Shown here in pieces: positions 27,880-36,900 of a stretch of 64,000 nt of DNA. The notes under the pieces are model-generated. The model did no database searches. It was not told where the DNA came from and saw only the letters and a program-made list of their open reading frames with translations. Location: the NCBI RefSeq assembly GCF_013141825.1, contig NZ_RZNH01000030.1, positions 1 to 64,000 of the forward strand, in the 5' to 3' direction. This DNA is from Marinifilum caeruleilacunae. GTDB taxonomy: Bacteria; Bacteroidota; Bacteroidia; Bacteroidales; Marinifilaceae. Position 1 is the stretch's first letter, and each line of letters opens with the position of its first letter. The translations under genes and the position numbers were made by a program.

Positions 27880-28959
27880 TTGGCAAATGCAATGAAGCAA
27901 ACCAACAGTAAATATGACAAAATCATAATCTACTATTTCTCTGGAACGGGAAATGCCAAAAATGCTTCATTATGGATTGCCAATCTTGCCAGGGAAAATG
28001 GCATAGAAACCAAATTAATCAATATCGACAAGATTGAAGCAATTGAATATCCCGATTTAAAATCGAATACGCTCGTTGGTTTTTGTTCTCCAACACATGG
28101 TTTCAATCTACCTCCAATAACATTAGAATTTATTTATCGGTTTCCAAAAGTTAAAAAGCTTGATGCTTTTATTTTGAATACTCGTGCCGGACTAAAATTG
28201 TCGCAACTATTCATTCCAGGATTGAGCGGTTTAGCACAAATATTACCGGCTTTATTGCTAAGATTGAAAGGATTCAATATCCTAGGAATGCAACCACTGG
28301 ATCTGCCTTCAAATTGGCTATTTCTGCATCCCGGATTAAAAGAAAAGGTAGTGCATTCCATTTACCAGCGTTGTCATAAAATTGTCAGCAAATTCACTTC
28401 AAGACTCTTATCGGGTAAAAAAACATATAGAGCCTTGCTCTCTCTTCCTATTGATATTGCTTTACTACCAATAGCAATTGCATACTATTTTATTGGGCGA
28501 TTTTTCCTGGCCAAAACTTTAATTGCAACGCATTCCTGTAATCTTTGTAACAAATGTATCGAAAAGTGCCCTGTTCAGGCCATTCGTTTGGTTCAAAAGC
28601 GTCCGTTCTGGACCTATAAATGCGAAAGTTGTATGCGTTGTGTCAACAAATGTAATCAGAGAGCTATTGAAACCGCTCATTCTTTTGCAACTGTTGTTTT
28701 AATTCTTACTTCCCTGGTGATTTCGCCATTGCTTATTGCCTTGCTTCAATATTTATCACTCTGGGAACATATTCATCAAAACCTTTTTAGCAGAAGTCTA
28801 TGGTCTGTGATTGATGCATTGGTTTTTATTCTATTTACCTTTATCAGTTATGGAATTTTACACTTTTTAATGAAATACAAATGGGTGAACCTTACAATAA
28901 GTTACACCTCTTTAAGTTTCTATAAATTCTGGAGAAGATATAAAGCTCCAAAATATTAA
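27880..28959 (+). CDS. EFR1-type flavodoxin-ferredoxin membrane protein
   Basis: A 359-residue protein with an N-terminal flavodoxin-like domain (IIYYFSGTGNAKNASLWIA, phosphate-binding loop SGTGNA), a middle hydrophobic stretch, two [4Fe-4S] motifs (CNLCNKCIEKCPVQA and CESCMRCVNKCNQRA, about residues 222-265) and two C-terminal membrane helices (about 270-295 and 305-330). It fits the EFR1-type family of electron-transfer proteins. The start may be TTG at 27880 or the ATG at 27892. The redox partners are unknown; it is followed after 13 bases by the MORN-repeat gene. Confidence 0.85.
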   Translation: MANAMKQTNSKYDKIIIYYFSGTGNAKNASLWIANLARENGIETKLINIDKIEAIEYPDLKSNTLVGFCSPTHGFNLPPITLEFIYRFPKVKKLDAFILNTRAGLKLSQLFIPGLSGLAQILPALLLRLKGFNILGMQPLDLPSNWLFLHPGLKEKVVHSIYQRCHKIVSKFTSRLLSGKKTYRALLSLPIDIALLPIAIAYYFIGRFFLAKTLIATHSCNLCNKCIEKCPVQAIRLVQKRPFWTYKCESCMRCVNKCNQRAIETAHSFATVVLILTSLVISPLLIALLQYLSLWEHIHQNLFSRSLWSVIDALVFILFTFISYGILHFLMKYKWVNLTISYTSLSFYKFWRRYKAPKY

Positions 28960-28972
28960 TAGTTCAATCAAT

Positions 28973-29656
28973 ATGAAAAAACTCGTCTTTCTAATCATCT
29001 CGATTCTTACCATACAGTATTCAAGCGCTCAGAATAACCAATGCTCTGTACTCTTAAAATCAATTTCGGGAAGCTATACTGGCGATTGCAAAAATGGATT
29101 GGCCAATGGTAAAGGAAAATCTGTTGGACAGGATACCTATATCGGAATGTTTAAAGATGGCTTGCCACATGGTAAAGGAAAATACCTCTATCGCAATGGA
29201 AATACTTTTCAAGGTTATTGGAAAAATGGAGAGAAAAATGGCAAAGGCAAATACAAGTATAGTCTAAACGGAGAAAAACATACCCTTAGCGGATATTGGA
29301 AGCAGAATGAATATGCAGGAAGTACAAATCCTGATATTTTTTATCGCATAAGCTCCTCAACAGGCATTATGAACTACAAAGTGGAGAGAATGGAAGCTCT
29401 TAATCCCTACGATAAGGATATCACTTTTTCCATCAGAAGTTCATTTTCCAATTTCGTACCCAGCGATTTAAGAATCGAAAAGTCTTCAGGGAAATTAACC
29501 AAATCAGGGAAAAAATTTATCATTAGCAATTACAGCTGCCCTTTGCGCTGCGAGATCAGTTATACCATTAAACTGGCAAACACACGCAAACAATGTCGTT
29601 TTATTATTGATATTCTGGAAGACAATAAGTGCTCAGTAGTACTTTCTCATGATTAA
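28973..29656 (+). CDS. Secreted MORN-repeat protein
   Basis: A 227-residue protein with a signal peptide (to SSAQ) and three or four MORN repeats at about residues 33-105 (YTGDCKNGLANGKGKSVGQD, YIGMFKDGLPHGKGKYLYRN, FQGYWKNGEKNGKGKYKYSL, then LSGYWK). A C-terminal beta-rich domain of about 110 residues with cysteines follows. MORN repeats often mediate binding to lipids or proteins. It is probably co-transcribed with the upstream flavodoxin-ferredoxin gene. Confidence 0.85.
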   Translation: MKKLVFLIISILTIQYSSAQNNQCSVLLKSISGSYTGDCKNGLANGKGKSVGQDTYIGMFKDGLPHGKGKYLYRNGNTFQGYWKNGEKNGKGKYKYSLNGEKHTLSGYWKQNEYAGSTNPDIFYRISSSTGIMNYKVERMEALNPYDKDITFSIRSSFSNFVPSDLRIEKSSGKLTKSGKKFIISNYSCPLRCEISYTIKLANTRKQCRFIIDILEDNKCSVVLSHD

Positions 29657-29682
29657 AGTGGAACTTGTAAATCCTTGAGTAG

Positions 29683-30804
29683 CTATTTCTTCTCAATTTT
29701 AATTTCGAACAACTTTGGCCAGCGTTTACCGGTAACAAACATTCTTTGGCTGGCCTCATCCCATGCAATTCCGTTTAAAACATCATCGTTTTTGTCCAGC
29801 TTGATTCTATCCGATTGCTTTAAAATCTTTCCAAGGTTAATACTGCCTTCCACTCTTCCCGTTTCCGGATTAATGATTACAATTCGTTCTGTCAACCATA
29901 CATTGGCATAAATTTTACCATTGATGTATTCCAACTCATTTAGGTTGGTTACAGCTCCATTGTTATCGTATACCTCAATGCTGCGCTTTTTACCGTAATT
30001 GGTATCATCCAGAATGGTTAAAATGTTAGATCCATCGGAAATCACAAGTTCGTTATTCATGGTAGTAATTCCCCAACCTTCGTTATTGGTGGTTTGTGGT
30101 TCGAAGAAATCAATCTGCTCAAATGTTTCAGGATCCACAACAAATACCTTTCTCGAATTCCAGGTCAATTGAATAATTCTGTTTTTGCTATAGGTAATTC
30201 CTTCTCCAAAATATTCCTGCTCCAAATTCTTAATGGAAATGGCTTCTCCATTTTCCAATCTCACTTTTCTTAGCGAAGATTCACCATGCTGTCCGGTTCC
30301 TTCGTACAAAAATCCTTCATGGAAAAACAGGCCTTGCGTATAAGCTCTTCTATCGTGAGGAAAGGAATTGATAATTTCGTATGAATACTGATCGGGCAAT
30401 TTGTCTGATTTGATATTGATGTAGGTGGTCAACAAACCAACGGTCCCATTTTCATGATAGGCCAACAACTTGATGTTGTGCTTTCCCATTTTATCTTTTG
30501 TTGGTATCCATTTTAGGTTCCAAGGTTTTTCTGTAATGGTTTGTACCAACTTTCCATCGCCCCATAGTTGCAGCGAATCAATATCACCCGATTTTTTCTT
30601 TGGGTGTACCAATAATTCAATCTCTTCACCATAAGCAAACACATCTCCTCTTTTTGGAGCTTTCAACCTCATGCTATTTACAAATTCAATTGTTGTAACA
30701 GTTGGTACCACTTCTTTTTTATCAGTTTCGGTCTTTTTTACGTCATTGTTACCGCATCCTGATAAGATAAAGAATAGAGAAGATAAAAGAATTTGAAACT
30801 TCAT
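29683..30804 (-). CDS. Glutaminyl-peptide cyclotransferase (Glu_cyclase_2) lipoprotein
   Basis: From the ATG at 30804 the protein is 373 residues and starts with a lipoprotein signal (MKFQILLSSLFFILSGCGNN, Cys17); an upstream extension is open but lacks signal-peptide character. The C-terminal 250 residues form a beta-propeller with SFPHDRRAYTQGLFFHEGFL, YEGTGQHGESSLRKV, YFGEGITYSKNRIIQLTW and LNELEYINGKIYANVW, a close match to plant/bacterial type glutamine cyclotransferases, which make N-terminal pyroglutamate. An additional N-terminal domain of about 120 residues is beta-rich. It acts in the periplasm, where it could protect exported proteins. It follows cysS with a terminator between. Confidence 0.88.
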   Translation of the reverse strand: MKFQILLSSLFFILSGCGNNDVKKTETDKKEVVPTVTTIEFVNSMRLKAPKRGDVFAYGEEIELLVHPKKKSGDIDSLQLWGDGKLVQTITEKPWNLKWIPTKDKMGKHNIKLLAYHENGTVGLLTTYINIKSDKLPDQYSYEIINSFPHDRRAYTQGLFFHEGFLYEGTGQHGESSLRKVRLENGEAISIKNLEQEYFGEGITYSKNRIIQLTWNSRKVFVVDPETFEQIDFFEPQTTNNEGWGITTMNNELVISDGSNILTILDDTNYGKKRSIEVYDNNGAVTNLNELEYINGKIYANVWLTERIVIINPETGRVEGSINLGKILKQSDRIKLDKNDDVLNGIAWDEASQRMFVTGKRWPKLFEIKIEKK

Positions 30805-30851
30805 TTTTGTGCTTTGTTTATGGGTTTGGATTGACTTATCTAAATTAGGTA

Positions 30852-30889
30852 AAAAATAAAAAAACTGTCCCAATTTCTCAGGACAGTTT
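30852..30889 (-). terminator. Terminator of cysS
   Basis: On the minus strand AAACTGTCC pairs with GGACAGTTT around a ten-base loop and is followed by a T-rich run (T's at 30864-30852 on the minus strand). Confidence 0.8.
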
Positions 30890-30897
30890 CAATTAAT

Positions 30898-32373
30898 TTA
30901 TTTTGTGATTTCCCATTCGAAACCATCTTTGGTGTCTTTCACCACGATGCCTAAGTTGGTCAATTCATCTCGTATTTTATCGGCTGTTGCCCAATCTTTG
31001 TTCTTTTTGGCCTCATTTCGTGTTTCAAGCAAAAAGGCAATTACTTTATCAAGCAATTCATTGTTACCATCATCGGCACCACCTTCTTCCTGTAAACCTA
31101 AGACTTCAAAAACCAAAGTGTTGTATAATGATTTCAGGCTCTCCAAATCTTCGGCAGTAATGCTTTCGCTCCCTGCTGCCAACGAGTTAATCATCTTCAC
31201 TCCATCAAATAAGTGAGCAATTAAAATTGGTGTATTCAAATCATCGTTCAAAGCTTCGTAGCATTTGTTTTTCAAATCCTCAACTTTGATGCTCGACGAT
31301 GCAGAAGCCTGAATTTTATTTAAAGTTGCCATGGCCGCCATCAACCTGTTGAAACCTTTCTCGGCAGCTTTTAGTGCATCGTTAGAGAAATCGAGCGGAC
31401 TGCGATAGTGCGCCTGCAACATGAAGAAACGAACAGTCATTGGGCTGTAAGCCTGATCCAAAACATCATTTTCTCCAGAAAACATCTGCGAAAGCGTAAT
31501 GAAGTTACCCAATGATTTACCCATTTTCTGACCGTTAATGGTAATCATGTTATTGTGCATCCAGTATTGTACAGCTTCTTCGCCATTTGCTCCTGTCGAT
31601 TGTGCAATCTCACATTCGTGGTGTGGAAATTGAAGATCCAATCCGCCACCATGAATATCAAACTGTTTGCCTAAATATTTCTCTCCCATAGCTGTACATT
31701 CCAGGTGCCATCCAGGGAATCCATCGCTCCATTTCGAAGGCCAACGCATAATATGCTCAGGAGCCGCTTTTTTCCACAGTGCAAAATCGAAGGAGTTTTT
31801 CTTTTCGCTCTGTCCTTCCAACTCACGAGTATTTGCAATTAACTCATCAATTTTACGACCCGACAGTTTACCGTATTCATGTTTCTTGCTGTAGGCTTCC
31901 ACATCGAAATAAATCGACCCTTCGCTTTCGTAAGCAAAGCCATTTTCCAATAGTTTGTCGATTACTTCCATTTGCTCAATAATATGACCCGATGCACGTG
32001 GCTCAATACTTGGCTTACGCACATTCAAATCGTCCATATCTTTATGGTAACGATCGGTAAAAAACTGAACAACTTCCATTGGTTCAAGCTGTTCCAAACG
32101 AGCTTTTTTCGCAATTTTATCTTCTCCCTCATCAGCATCATTCACCAGGTGCCCCACATCGGTAATGTTACGAACGTAGCGAACTTTATACTCTAAATGA
32201 GTAAGATATCTGAAAAGTAAATCGAAAGTAATAGCCGGACGAGCATGACCTAAATGAGCATCGCCATAAACCGTAGGACCACAAACATACAAACCAACAA
32301 ATGGTGCATTAAGAGGTTCGAACCGTTCTTTCTTTCGCTTTAGTGTATTATAAATGAACAACTTGTTTTCCAT
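30898..32373 (-). CDS. cysS: Cysteinyl-tRNA synthetase
   Basis: A 491-residue class I synthetase that charges tRNA-Cys. The HIGH motif is HLGHA (in [19 protein letters not shown]), the zinc-binding residues are in YVCGPTVYG and GWHLECTAM, with HHECEIAQS contributing, and the KMSKS loop reads KMGKSLGNF, a common variant. The C-terminal DALR-type domain is present ([24 protein letters not shown] [19 protein letters not shown]). Length is normal. It is transcribed alone, with a terminator after it. Confidence 0.96.
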   Translation of the reverse strand: MENKLFIYNTLKRKKERFEPLNAPFVGLYVCGPTVYGDAHLGHARPAITFDLLFRYLTHLEYKVRYVRNITDVGHLVNDADEGEDKIAKKARLEQLEPMEVVQFFTDRYHKDMDDLNVRKPSIEPRASGHIIEQMEVIDKLLENGFAYESEGSIYFDVEAYSKKHEYGKLSGRKIDELIANTRELEGQSEKKNSFDFALWKKAAPEHIMRWPSKWSDGFPGWHLECTAMGEKYLGKQFDIHGGGLDLQFPHHECEIAQSTGANGEEAVQYWMHNNMITINGQKMGKSLGNFITLSQMFSGENDVLDQAYSPMTVRFFMLQAHYRSPLDFSNDALKAAEKGFNRLMAAMATLNKIQASASSSIKVEDLKNKCYEALNDDLNTPILIAHLFDGVKMINSLAAGSESITAEDLESLKSLYNTLVFEVLGLQEEGGADDGNNELLDKVIAFLLETRNEAKKNKDWATADKIRDELTNLGIVVKDTKDGFEWEITK

Positions 32374-32549
32374 ATCCGTAATATAATTCGAATTTTTGTT
32401 TGGGGCTGTAAAATTATAAAAAATTATGGCTCATGTGGTGCAATCAGGGCAATATATTTAGAATTCTGATAGATAGCCATACATCATTTTAATGTGCATG
32501 CTAATTAAATAGAATATTGTAGGGTGCTAATTCAATTAGCCCTAAAAAA

Positions 32550-32780
32550 GAATTGTCCTATAATTCCTGTGCTTTAATTTGCTCAAGCCGCATGGCTTTT
32601 ACTTTCTCTATTGATGAGAAAGTAAACAAAGAATCCAGGGCTTGTAAGCACAAACTACTTCTACTCGAAAACATTAAGTTCGGCGGGGTGATCTTCTCAA
32701 TTCTTCGAAGCTTCCCCGTCTCTCTATACGTTTTCTTCGAATAAGAAGCTTGTTCTTCCAATGCCCACCACTCCAATTTA
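32550..32780. repeat. Hairpin-containing non-coding element, possible dispersed repeat
   Basis: TTTACTTTCTC (32598-32608) and GAGAAAGTAAA (32616-32626) form a perfect 11-pair inverted repeat with a seven-base loop, followed by ACAAAGAATCCAGGGCTTG and a GC-richer stretch with further GAAGC/GCTTC repeats to about 32755. From memory, similar stretches (an extended hairpin followed by an AAAGAATCCAGGG-like sequence) recur in Bacteroidota genomes and are often mis-annotated as short hypothetical proteins; this was not checked. The open frame on the minus strand (32776-32558) is not convincing as a protein. Confidence 0.45.
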
Positions 32781-32909
32781 ATCTGTGCAGAGAATATTAT
32801 AATTTCTCACAAATTAAACTTCACTTAAAGTATTACCTGCAATTCACAAGAATTTTCTTTACGTTTTAAGGTTAAACTTACACAATAAACATGCAGATTT
32901 AAGATATTA

Positions 32910-32941
32910 TTTGCTGAAATTAAAATGTACTTCTATCTTTG
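32910..32941 (+). promoter_or_regulatory. Bacteroidota-type promoter for the rnr leader
   Basis: TTTG at 32910-32913 and TATCTTTG at 32934-32941 match both parts of the TTTG / TAnnTTTG consensus with a 20-base spacer. Transcription would start near 32948, giving rnr a leader of about 295 bases. Confidence 0.7.
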
Positions 32942-32947
32942 TATCAG

Positions 32948-33243
32948 CAATACCGCGCTTTCAAATCTTGTTTGGTAGTAATATCAACAAGATTGATAAT
33001 TCCGGATTCTCCTCTCTACGGAATTTTATCAGAACTCAACAAAAGGTACTACAAATTAGGTTTATAGTACAATTCCACATGTATTTGCATGCGGAATGAT
33101 GGATATAAATACATTACTTCGGGGCAAATTCGGAGTAAAATTAACAGAGAAGTATTGAGTTCGCTGCCCTGTTTCAAATTATTATGACTACATTAATAAT
33201 TGGGTAAGAACTCGAAAAATCTTAAGGCTAAGATTTATAAATT
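32948..33243 (+). promoter_or_regulatory. Long structured 5' leader of rnr
   Basis: The leader predicted from the promoter at 32934 contains three successive perfect inverted repeats: AATCTTGTT/AACAAGATT (from 32964), AATTCCG/CGGAATT (32998-33025) and GTACTA/TAGTAC (from about 33046), then a weaker CCACATG/CATGCGG pair. No good reading frame is present. RNase R is a cold-inducible enzyme in other bacteria, so a temperature-responsive leader is possible but unproven. Confidence 0.45.
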
Positions 33244-35394
33244 ATGATGAAAAAAAGAAAGAAACAATCAGGTCAAAGATATAATCGGAAAAGCTTAGAA
33301 AATCTAATTGTAGGGATTTTCAGCAATAATCCTGAGAAAACATTTAACTACAAACAAGTATCCAGGCAACTGGAAATAAAGGAAATGGGAGTAAAACAAT
33401 TGGTGGTAGGAATTCTTTACGACCTTGTACATCTTGATTTCCTACATGAGGTTTCGACCGGAAAATTTAAACTGAAATCGAAAATTGGACACATTACAGG
33501 AACTGTAGATATGACAGCCAGAGGTGCAGCCTTTATCATTTCTGATGATTTGGAAGAGGATGTATTTGTGTCGCAAGCCAATTTAAATCGTGCCCTTCAT
33601 GGCGATATTGTAAAGGTGTATTTGTATGCCAGAAGAAAAAGCAAGCAGCCAGAAGGCGAAGTGGTAGAAATCGTAAAAAGAAAGAAAACCACTTTTGTAG
33701 GAGTGGTAGAAATATCAAAAAACTATGCCTTCCTAATTCCAGATGGCAGAATGCCTTACGATATCTTTTTGCCGCTTACCAAACTAAATGGTGCAGAAGA
33801 TGGCGAAAAGGCTGTTGTGCAGATTACTGAATGGCCAAAGAAATCGAAAAATCCGGTAGGACAGGTATTGAATGTGCTTGGTAAACCCGGCGAGAACGAT
33901 ACAGAGATGCACGCGATACTGGCAGAGTTTGACTTGCCATATCAGTTTCCTGAAAAAGTGAACGAAGCTGCCGAACTGATTTCCGATAAAATTACGGAAG
34001 AAGAAATTGCATTGAGAAGAGATTTCAGGCAAATTCCAACCTTTACAATCGATCCGCACGACGCTAAAGACTTTGATGATGCTTTATCGCTAAGAAAATT
34101 AGAAAATGGGAATTGGGAAGTTGGTGTTCATATTGCCGATGTTACCCACTATGTGAAGAAAGGAAGCATTATTGAGCAGGAAGCATTTGACAGGGCAACT
34201 TCGGTTTATTTGGTAGACCGCGTAGTTCCAATGCTACCGGAAAGGCTTTCGAACGGGGTTTGTTCCTTGCGACCAAATGAAGAAAAGCTGACTTTCTCGG
34301 CGGTTTTTGAAATGAACGACAAAGCCGAAGTTTTAGATACCTGGATTGGTAGAACCGTAATCAATTCGGACAGAAGATTTACCTATGAGGAAGCTCAACA
34401 GGTTATTGAAACTGGCGAAGGAGATTATAAGGAAGAGGTGCTTTGCCTGGATCGATTGGCAAAAGTTCTACGCGAAAAGCGATTCAAAAAAGGAGCGATC
34501 GACTTTGACAGGTACGAAGTGAAATTCGATATTGATGAAAAAGGAAAGCCTACCCGCGTATTCTTTAAAGAGTCGAAAGATTCGAACAAACTGATTGAGG
34601 AGTTTATGCTACTGGCCAATAAAAAGGTGGCCGAATCGGTTGGCAGGGTTTCGAAAGGCAATAAAGCCAAAACTTTTGTGTACCGAACACACGATCAGCC
34701 AAATCCTGACAAGCTGAATTCTTTCAACCAGTTTATTCGCAAGTTTGGATATGGCATAAAAACCGCAAATCCGAAGGCCATTTCAAAATCGATGAACAAC
34801 CTATTGCACGATGTAAAAGGGGAAAGCATTCAGAATTTGGTAGAGACTTTGGCAATTCGATCGATGGCCAAAGCTGAGTATTCTACTGTGAATATTGGTC
34901 ATTACGGTTTGCATTTCGACCATTACTCTCACTTTACATCGCCAATTCGCCGTTATCCGGATATGATGGTTCACCGTTTACTGGAAAAGTATGAGAACGG
35001 CAGCAAATCGGTAAATGCCGATAAATACGAAGAGTTTTGTCAGCACTGCAGCGAAATGGAACAGAGAGCCGCCAATGCCGAACGAGCTTCGATCAAATAC
35101 AAGCAGGTTGAATTTATGCAGGAGCACCTGGGACAGGAATTTGAAGGAACCATTTCAGGAGTTACCGAGTGGGGATTTTATGTAGAAATTGATGAAAACA
35201 AGTGCGAAGGTATGGTTTCGATTCGCGAACTGGAAGATGATTTCTATGAGTTCGACGAAGACAATTACTGTATTGTAGGGCGTCATCATCGAAAGATTTA
35301 CCAGTTGGGAGACAAGATTAACATTCGAGTGGCCAAAGCCAATCTGGTAGCAAAACAACTGGATTTTGTTCTGGCAGATCGTGCTGAATTCTAA
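33244..35394 (+). CDS. rnr: Ribonuclease R
   Basis: A 716-residue 3'-5' exoribonuclease of the RNB family that degrades structured RNA and takes part in rRNA quality control. A basic N-terminus and a helix-turn-helix-like segment (about 15-80) precede two cold-shock domains (about 82-220), the RNB catalytic domain with the acidic motif IDPHDAKDFDDALSL near residue 270 and SPIRRYPDMMVHRLL later, and a C-terminal S1 domain (FEGTISGVTEWGFYVEIDEN). All key aspartates are present. It starts ATGATG after a long leader and is followed by a terminator. Confidence 0.95.
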   Translation: MMKKRKKQSGQRYNRKSLENLIVGIFSNNPEKTFNYKQVSRQLEIKEMGVKQLVVGILYDLVHLDFLHEVSTGKFKLKSKIGHITGTVDMTARGAAFIISDDLEEDVFVSQANLNRALHGDIVKVYLYARRKSKQPEGEVVEIVKRKKTTFVGVVEISKNYAFLIPDGRMPYDIFLPLTKLNGAEDGEKAVVQITEWPKKSKNPVGQVLNVLGKPGENDTEMHAILAEFDLPYQFPEKVNEAAELISDKITEEEIALRRDFRQIPTFTIDPHDAKDFDDALSLRKLENGNWEVGVHIADVTHYVKKGSIIEQEAFDRATSVYLVDRVVPMLPERLSNGVCSLRPNEEKLTFSAVFEMNDKAEVLDTWIGRTVINSDRRFTYEEAQQVIETGEGDYKEEVLCLDRLAKVLREKRFKKGAIDFDRYEVKFDIDEKGKPTRVFFKESKDSNKLIEEFMLLANKKVAESVGRVSKGNKAKTFVYRTHDQPNPDKLNSFNQFIRKFGYGIKTANPKAISKSMNNLLHDVKGESIQNLVETLAIRSMAKAEYSTVNIGHYGLHFDHYSHFTSPIRRYPDMMVHRLLEKYENGSKSVNADKYEEFCQHCSEMEQRAANAERASIKYKQVEFMQEHLGQEFEGTISGVTEWGFYVEIDENKCEGMVSIRELEDDFYEFDEDNYCIVGRHHRKIYQLGDKINIRVAKANLVAKQLDFVLADRAEF

Positions 35395-35428
35395 TGTAAA
35401 TCATTAAATCTTAATAAATCATAAAAGA

Positions 35429-35461
35429 AAGCTCGCGATTTCATACATCCGAGCTTTTTAT
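35429..35461 (+). terminator. Terminator of rnr
   Basis: AAGCTCG and CGAGCTT pair around a 14-base loop and are followed by TTTT. Confidence 0.75.
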
Positions 35462-35547
35462 GTAATTTTGGTTATACGGCTTAATCTTTCTGATATTTCC
35501 AGATATTTTTTGCTGAAGATCTGATAAACAAAACCATCCTTATCCGC

Positions 35548-36900
35548 ATGAAGAGAATATTAATTATAGACGATGATGCTACCATTTGCCTGATGCTTCA
35601 GGGATTGCTTAAACGTAAAGGTTTCGATGCTGATACTGTTTTTTCGGCAGGCGAAGCCATTAAAAAACTGGAAGATGAAACTTTCGACCTGGTTTTAAGC
35701 GATTTTCGATTGCCTGATTTCGATGGTTTAGAGCTCTTGCAAAAAATAAAGGCAATGCATCCTTCGGTTCCTGTAATTATTATGACCTCTTATGCTGATA
35801 TACGTACAGCGGTAAGTGCCATTAAAATGGGCGCCTTCGAATATGTTACCAAACCATTGAATCCTGATGAAATTCTTTTGCTGATTAATTCGGCACTGGA
35901 AAAAGCCCAGGAAAAACAAGAGACTCCTAAAAAGAAGGTAACAAAAAAGAAAGCCAGCATTGATTTTGTACGTGGAGAAAGCTCCAGTTCTCTTCAAATC
36001 GATCAGTACATTAAATTGGTTGCGCCAACCGATATGTCGGTAATTATCGAAGGAGAAAGTGGAACGGGTAAGGAAATTGCAGCAAGGAGAATTCATTCTG
36101 AAAGCAATCGAAAAAGCAAAGCTTTCGTGGCTGTTGATTGTGGTGCTTTATCAACCGATTTGGCAGGAAGTGAACTTTTCGGTCATGTGAAAGGATCGTT
36201 TACCGGTGCCATTGGCGATAAGGAAGGACAGTTTGAAGCTGCCAAAGGTGGTACGCTTTTCCTGGATGAGATTGGAAACCTATCCTATGAAATACAGGTG
36301 AAGTTGCTACGTGCCTTACAGGAAAGAAAAGTTCGAAGAATTGGTAGCAATAAAGACATTGATGTGGATGTACGAATTGTAGTGGCCACCAATGAAGATC
36401 TGGCTTTAGCCGTAAATAAAGGTGAATTTAGAGAGGATTTGTACCATCGTTTAAACGAATTTAAAATTACGGTTCCTGCGCTTCGAAACAGGGGCGAAGA
36501 CATTGTGTTGTTTGCCAATTATTTCCTCGATTTATCCAATAATGAATTGAATAAGGAAATTGAGAAGTTCTCGGGCGAAGTTTTGGATAAGTTCAGAAGC
36601 TACTCATGGCCGGGCAATTTGCGTGAACTTCGAAATGTGGTTCGCCGTTCGGTTTTGCTTAGCCAGGGAGAACAGGTAGAAGTAATTAGCTTGCCAACTG
36701 AAATCTTAAATGATCAGGCTAAAAATGATGTGGTAATTGAAGGTTCGAACTTAAAATTAATACAGGCCGCAAACGAAAAAGAGTTGATCATATCCACTTT
36801 ACGAAAGGTAAATTTCAACAAATCGAAAGCTGCCAGATTACTAAATATCGATAGAAAAACGCTCTATAATAAGATCAAGCAATACGGGATTGAGGTGTAA
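35548..36900 (+). CDS. Sigma-54-dependent response regulator (NtrC family)
   Basis: A 450-residue regulator: receiver domain (about 1-120; acidic pocket DDD, phospho-acceptor Asp52 in LSDFRLPD, Lys in VTKPLNPDE), an AAA+ domain (about 145-375) with Walker A GESGTGKE, the sigma-54-contacting loop GSFTGA (Ser in place of the usual Ala) and Walker B GGTLFLDEIG, and a Fis-type helix-turn-helix at the end (NKSKAARLLNIDRKTLYNKI). It activates sigma-54 promoters when phosphorylated. It converges with a hybrid histidine kinase with no bases between the two stop codons, and the two probably form a pair. Confidence 0.93.
   Translation: MKRILIIDDDATICLMLQGLLKRKGFDADTVFSAGEAIKKLEDETFDLVLSDFRLPDFDGLELLQKIKAMHPSVPVIIMTSYADIRTAVSAIKMGAFEYVTKPLNPDEILLLINSALEKAQEKQETPKKKVTKKKASIDFVRGESSSSLQIDQYIKLVAPTDMSVIIEGESGTGKEIAARRIHSESNRKSKAFVAVDCGALSTDLAGSELFGHVKGSFTGAIGDKEGQFEAAKGGTLFLDEIGNLSYEIQVKLLRALQERKVRRIGSNKDIDVDVRIVVATNEDLALAVNKGEFREDLYHRLNEFKITVPALRNRGEDIVLFANYFLDLSNNELNKEIEKFSGEVLDKFRSYSWPGNLRELRNVVRRSVLLSQGEQVEVISLPTEILNDQAKNDVVIEGSNLKLIQAANEKELIISTLRKVNFNKSKAARLLNIDRKTLYNKIKQYGIEV

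Noticed and set aside
32558..32776. Open frame of 72 codons on the minus strand ending IKAQEL
   Set aside because: It covers the 11-pair hairpin element and shows no start or composition signals of a real gene.
36180..36230. Loss of the sigma-54 interaction loop in the response regulator
   Set aside because: The loop reads GSFTGA; Ser in place of Ala is a tolerated variant, so sigma-54 activation is still expected.
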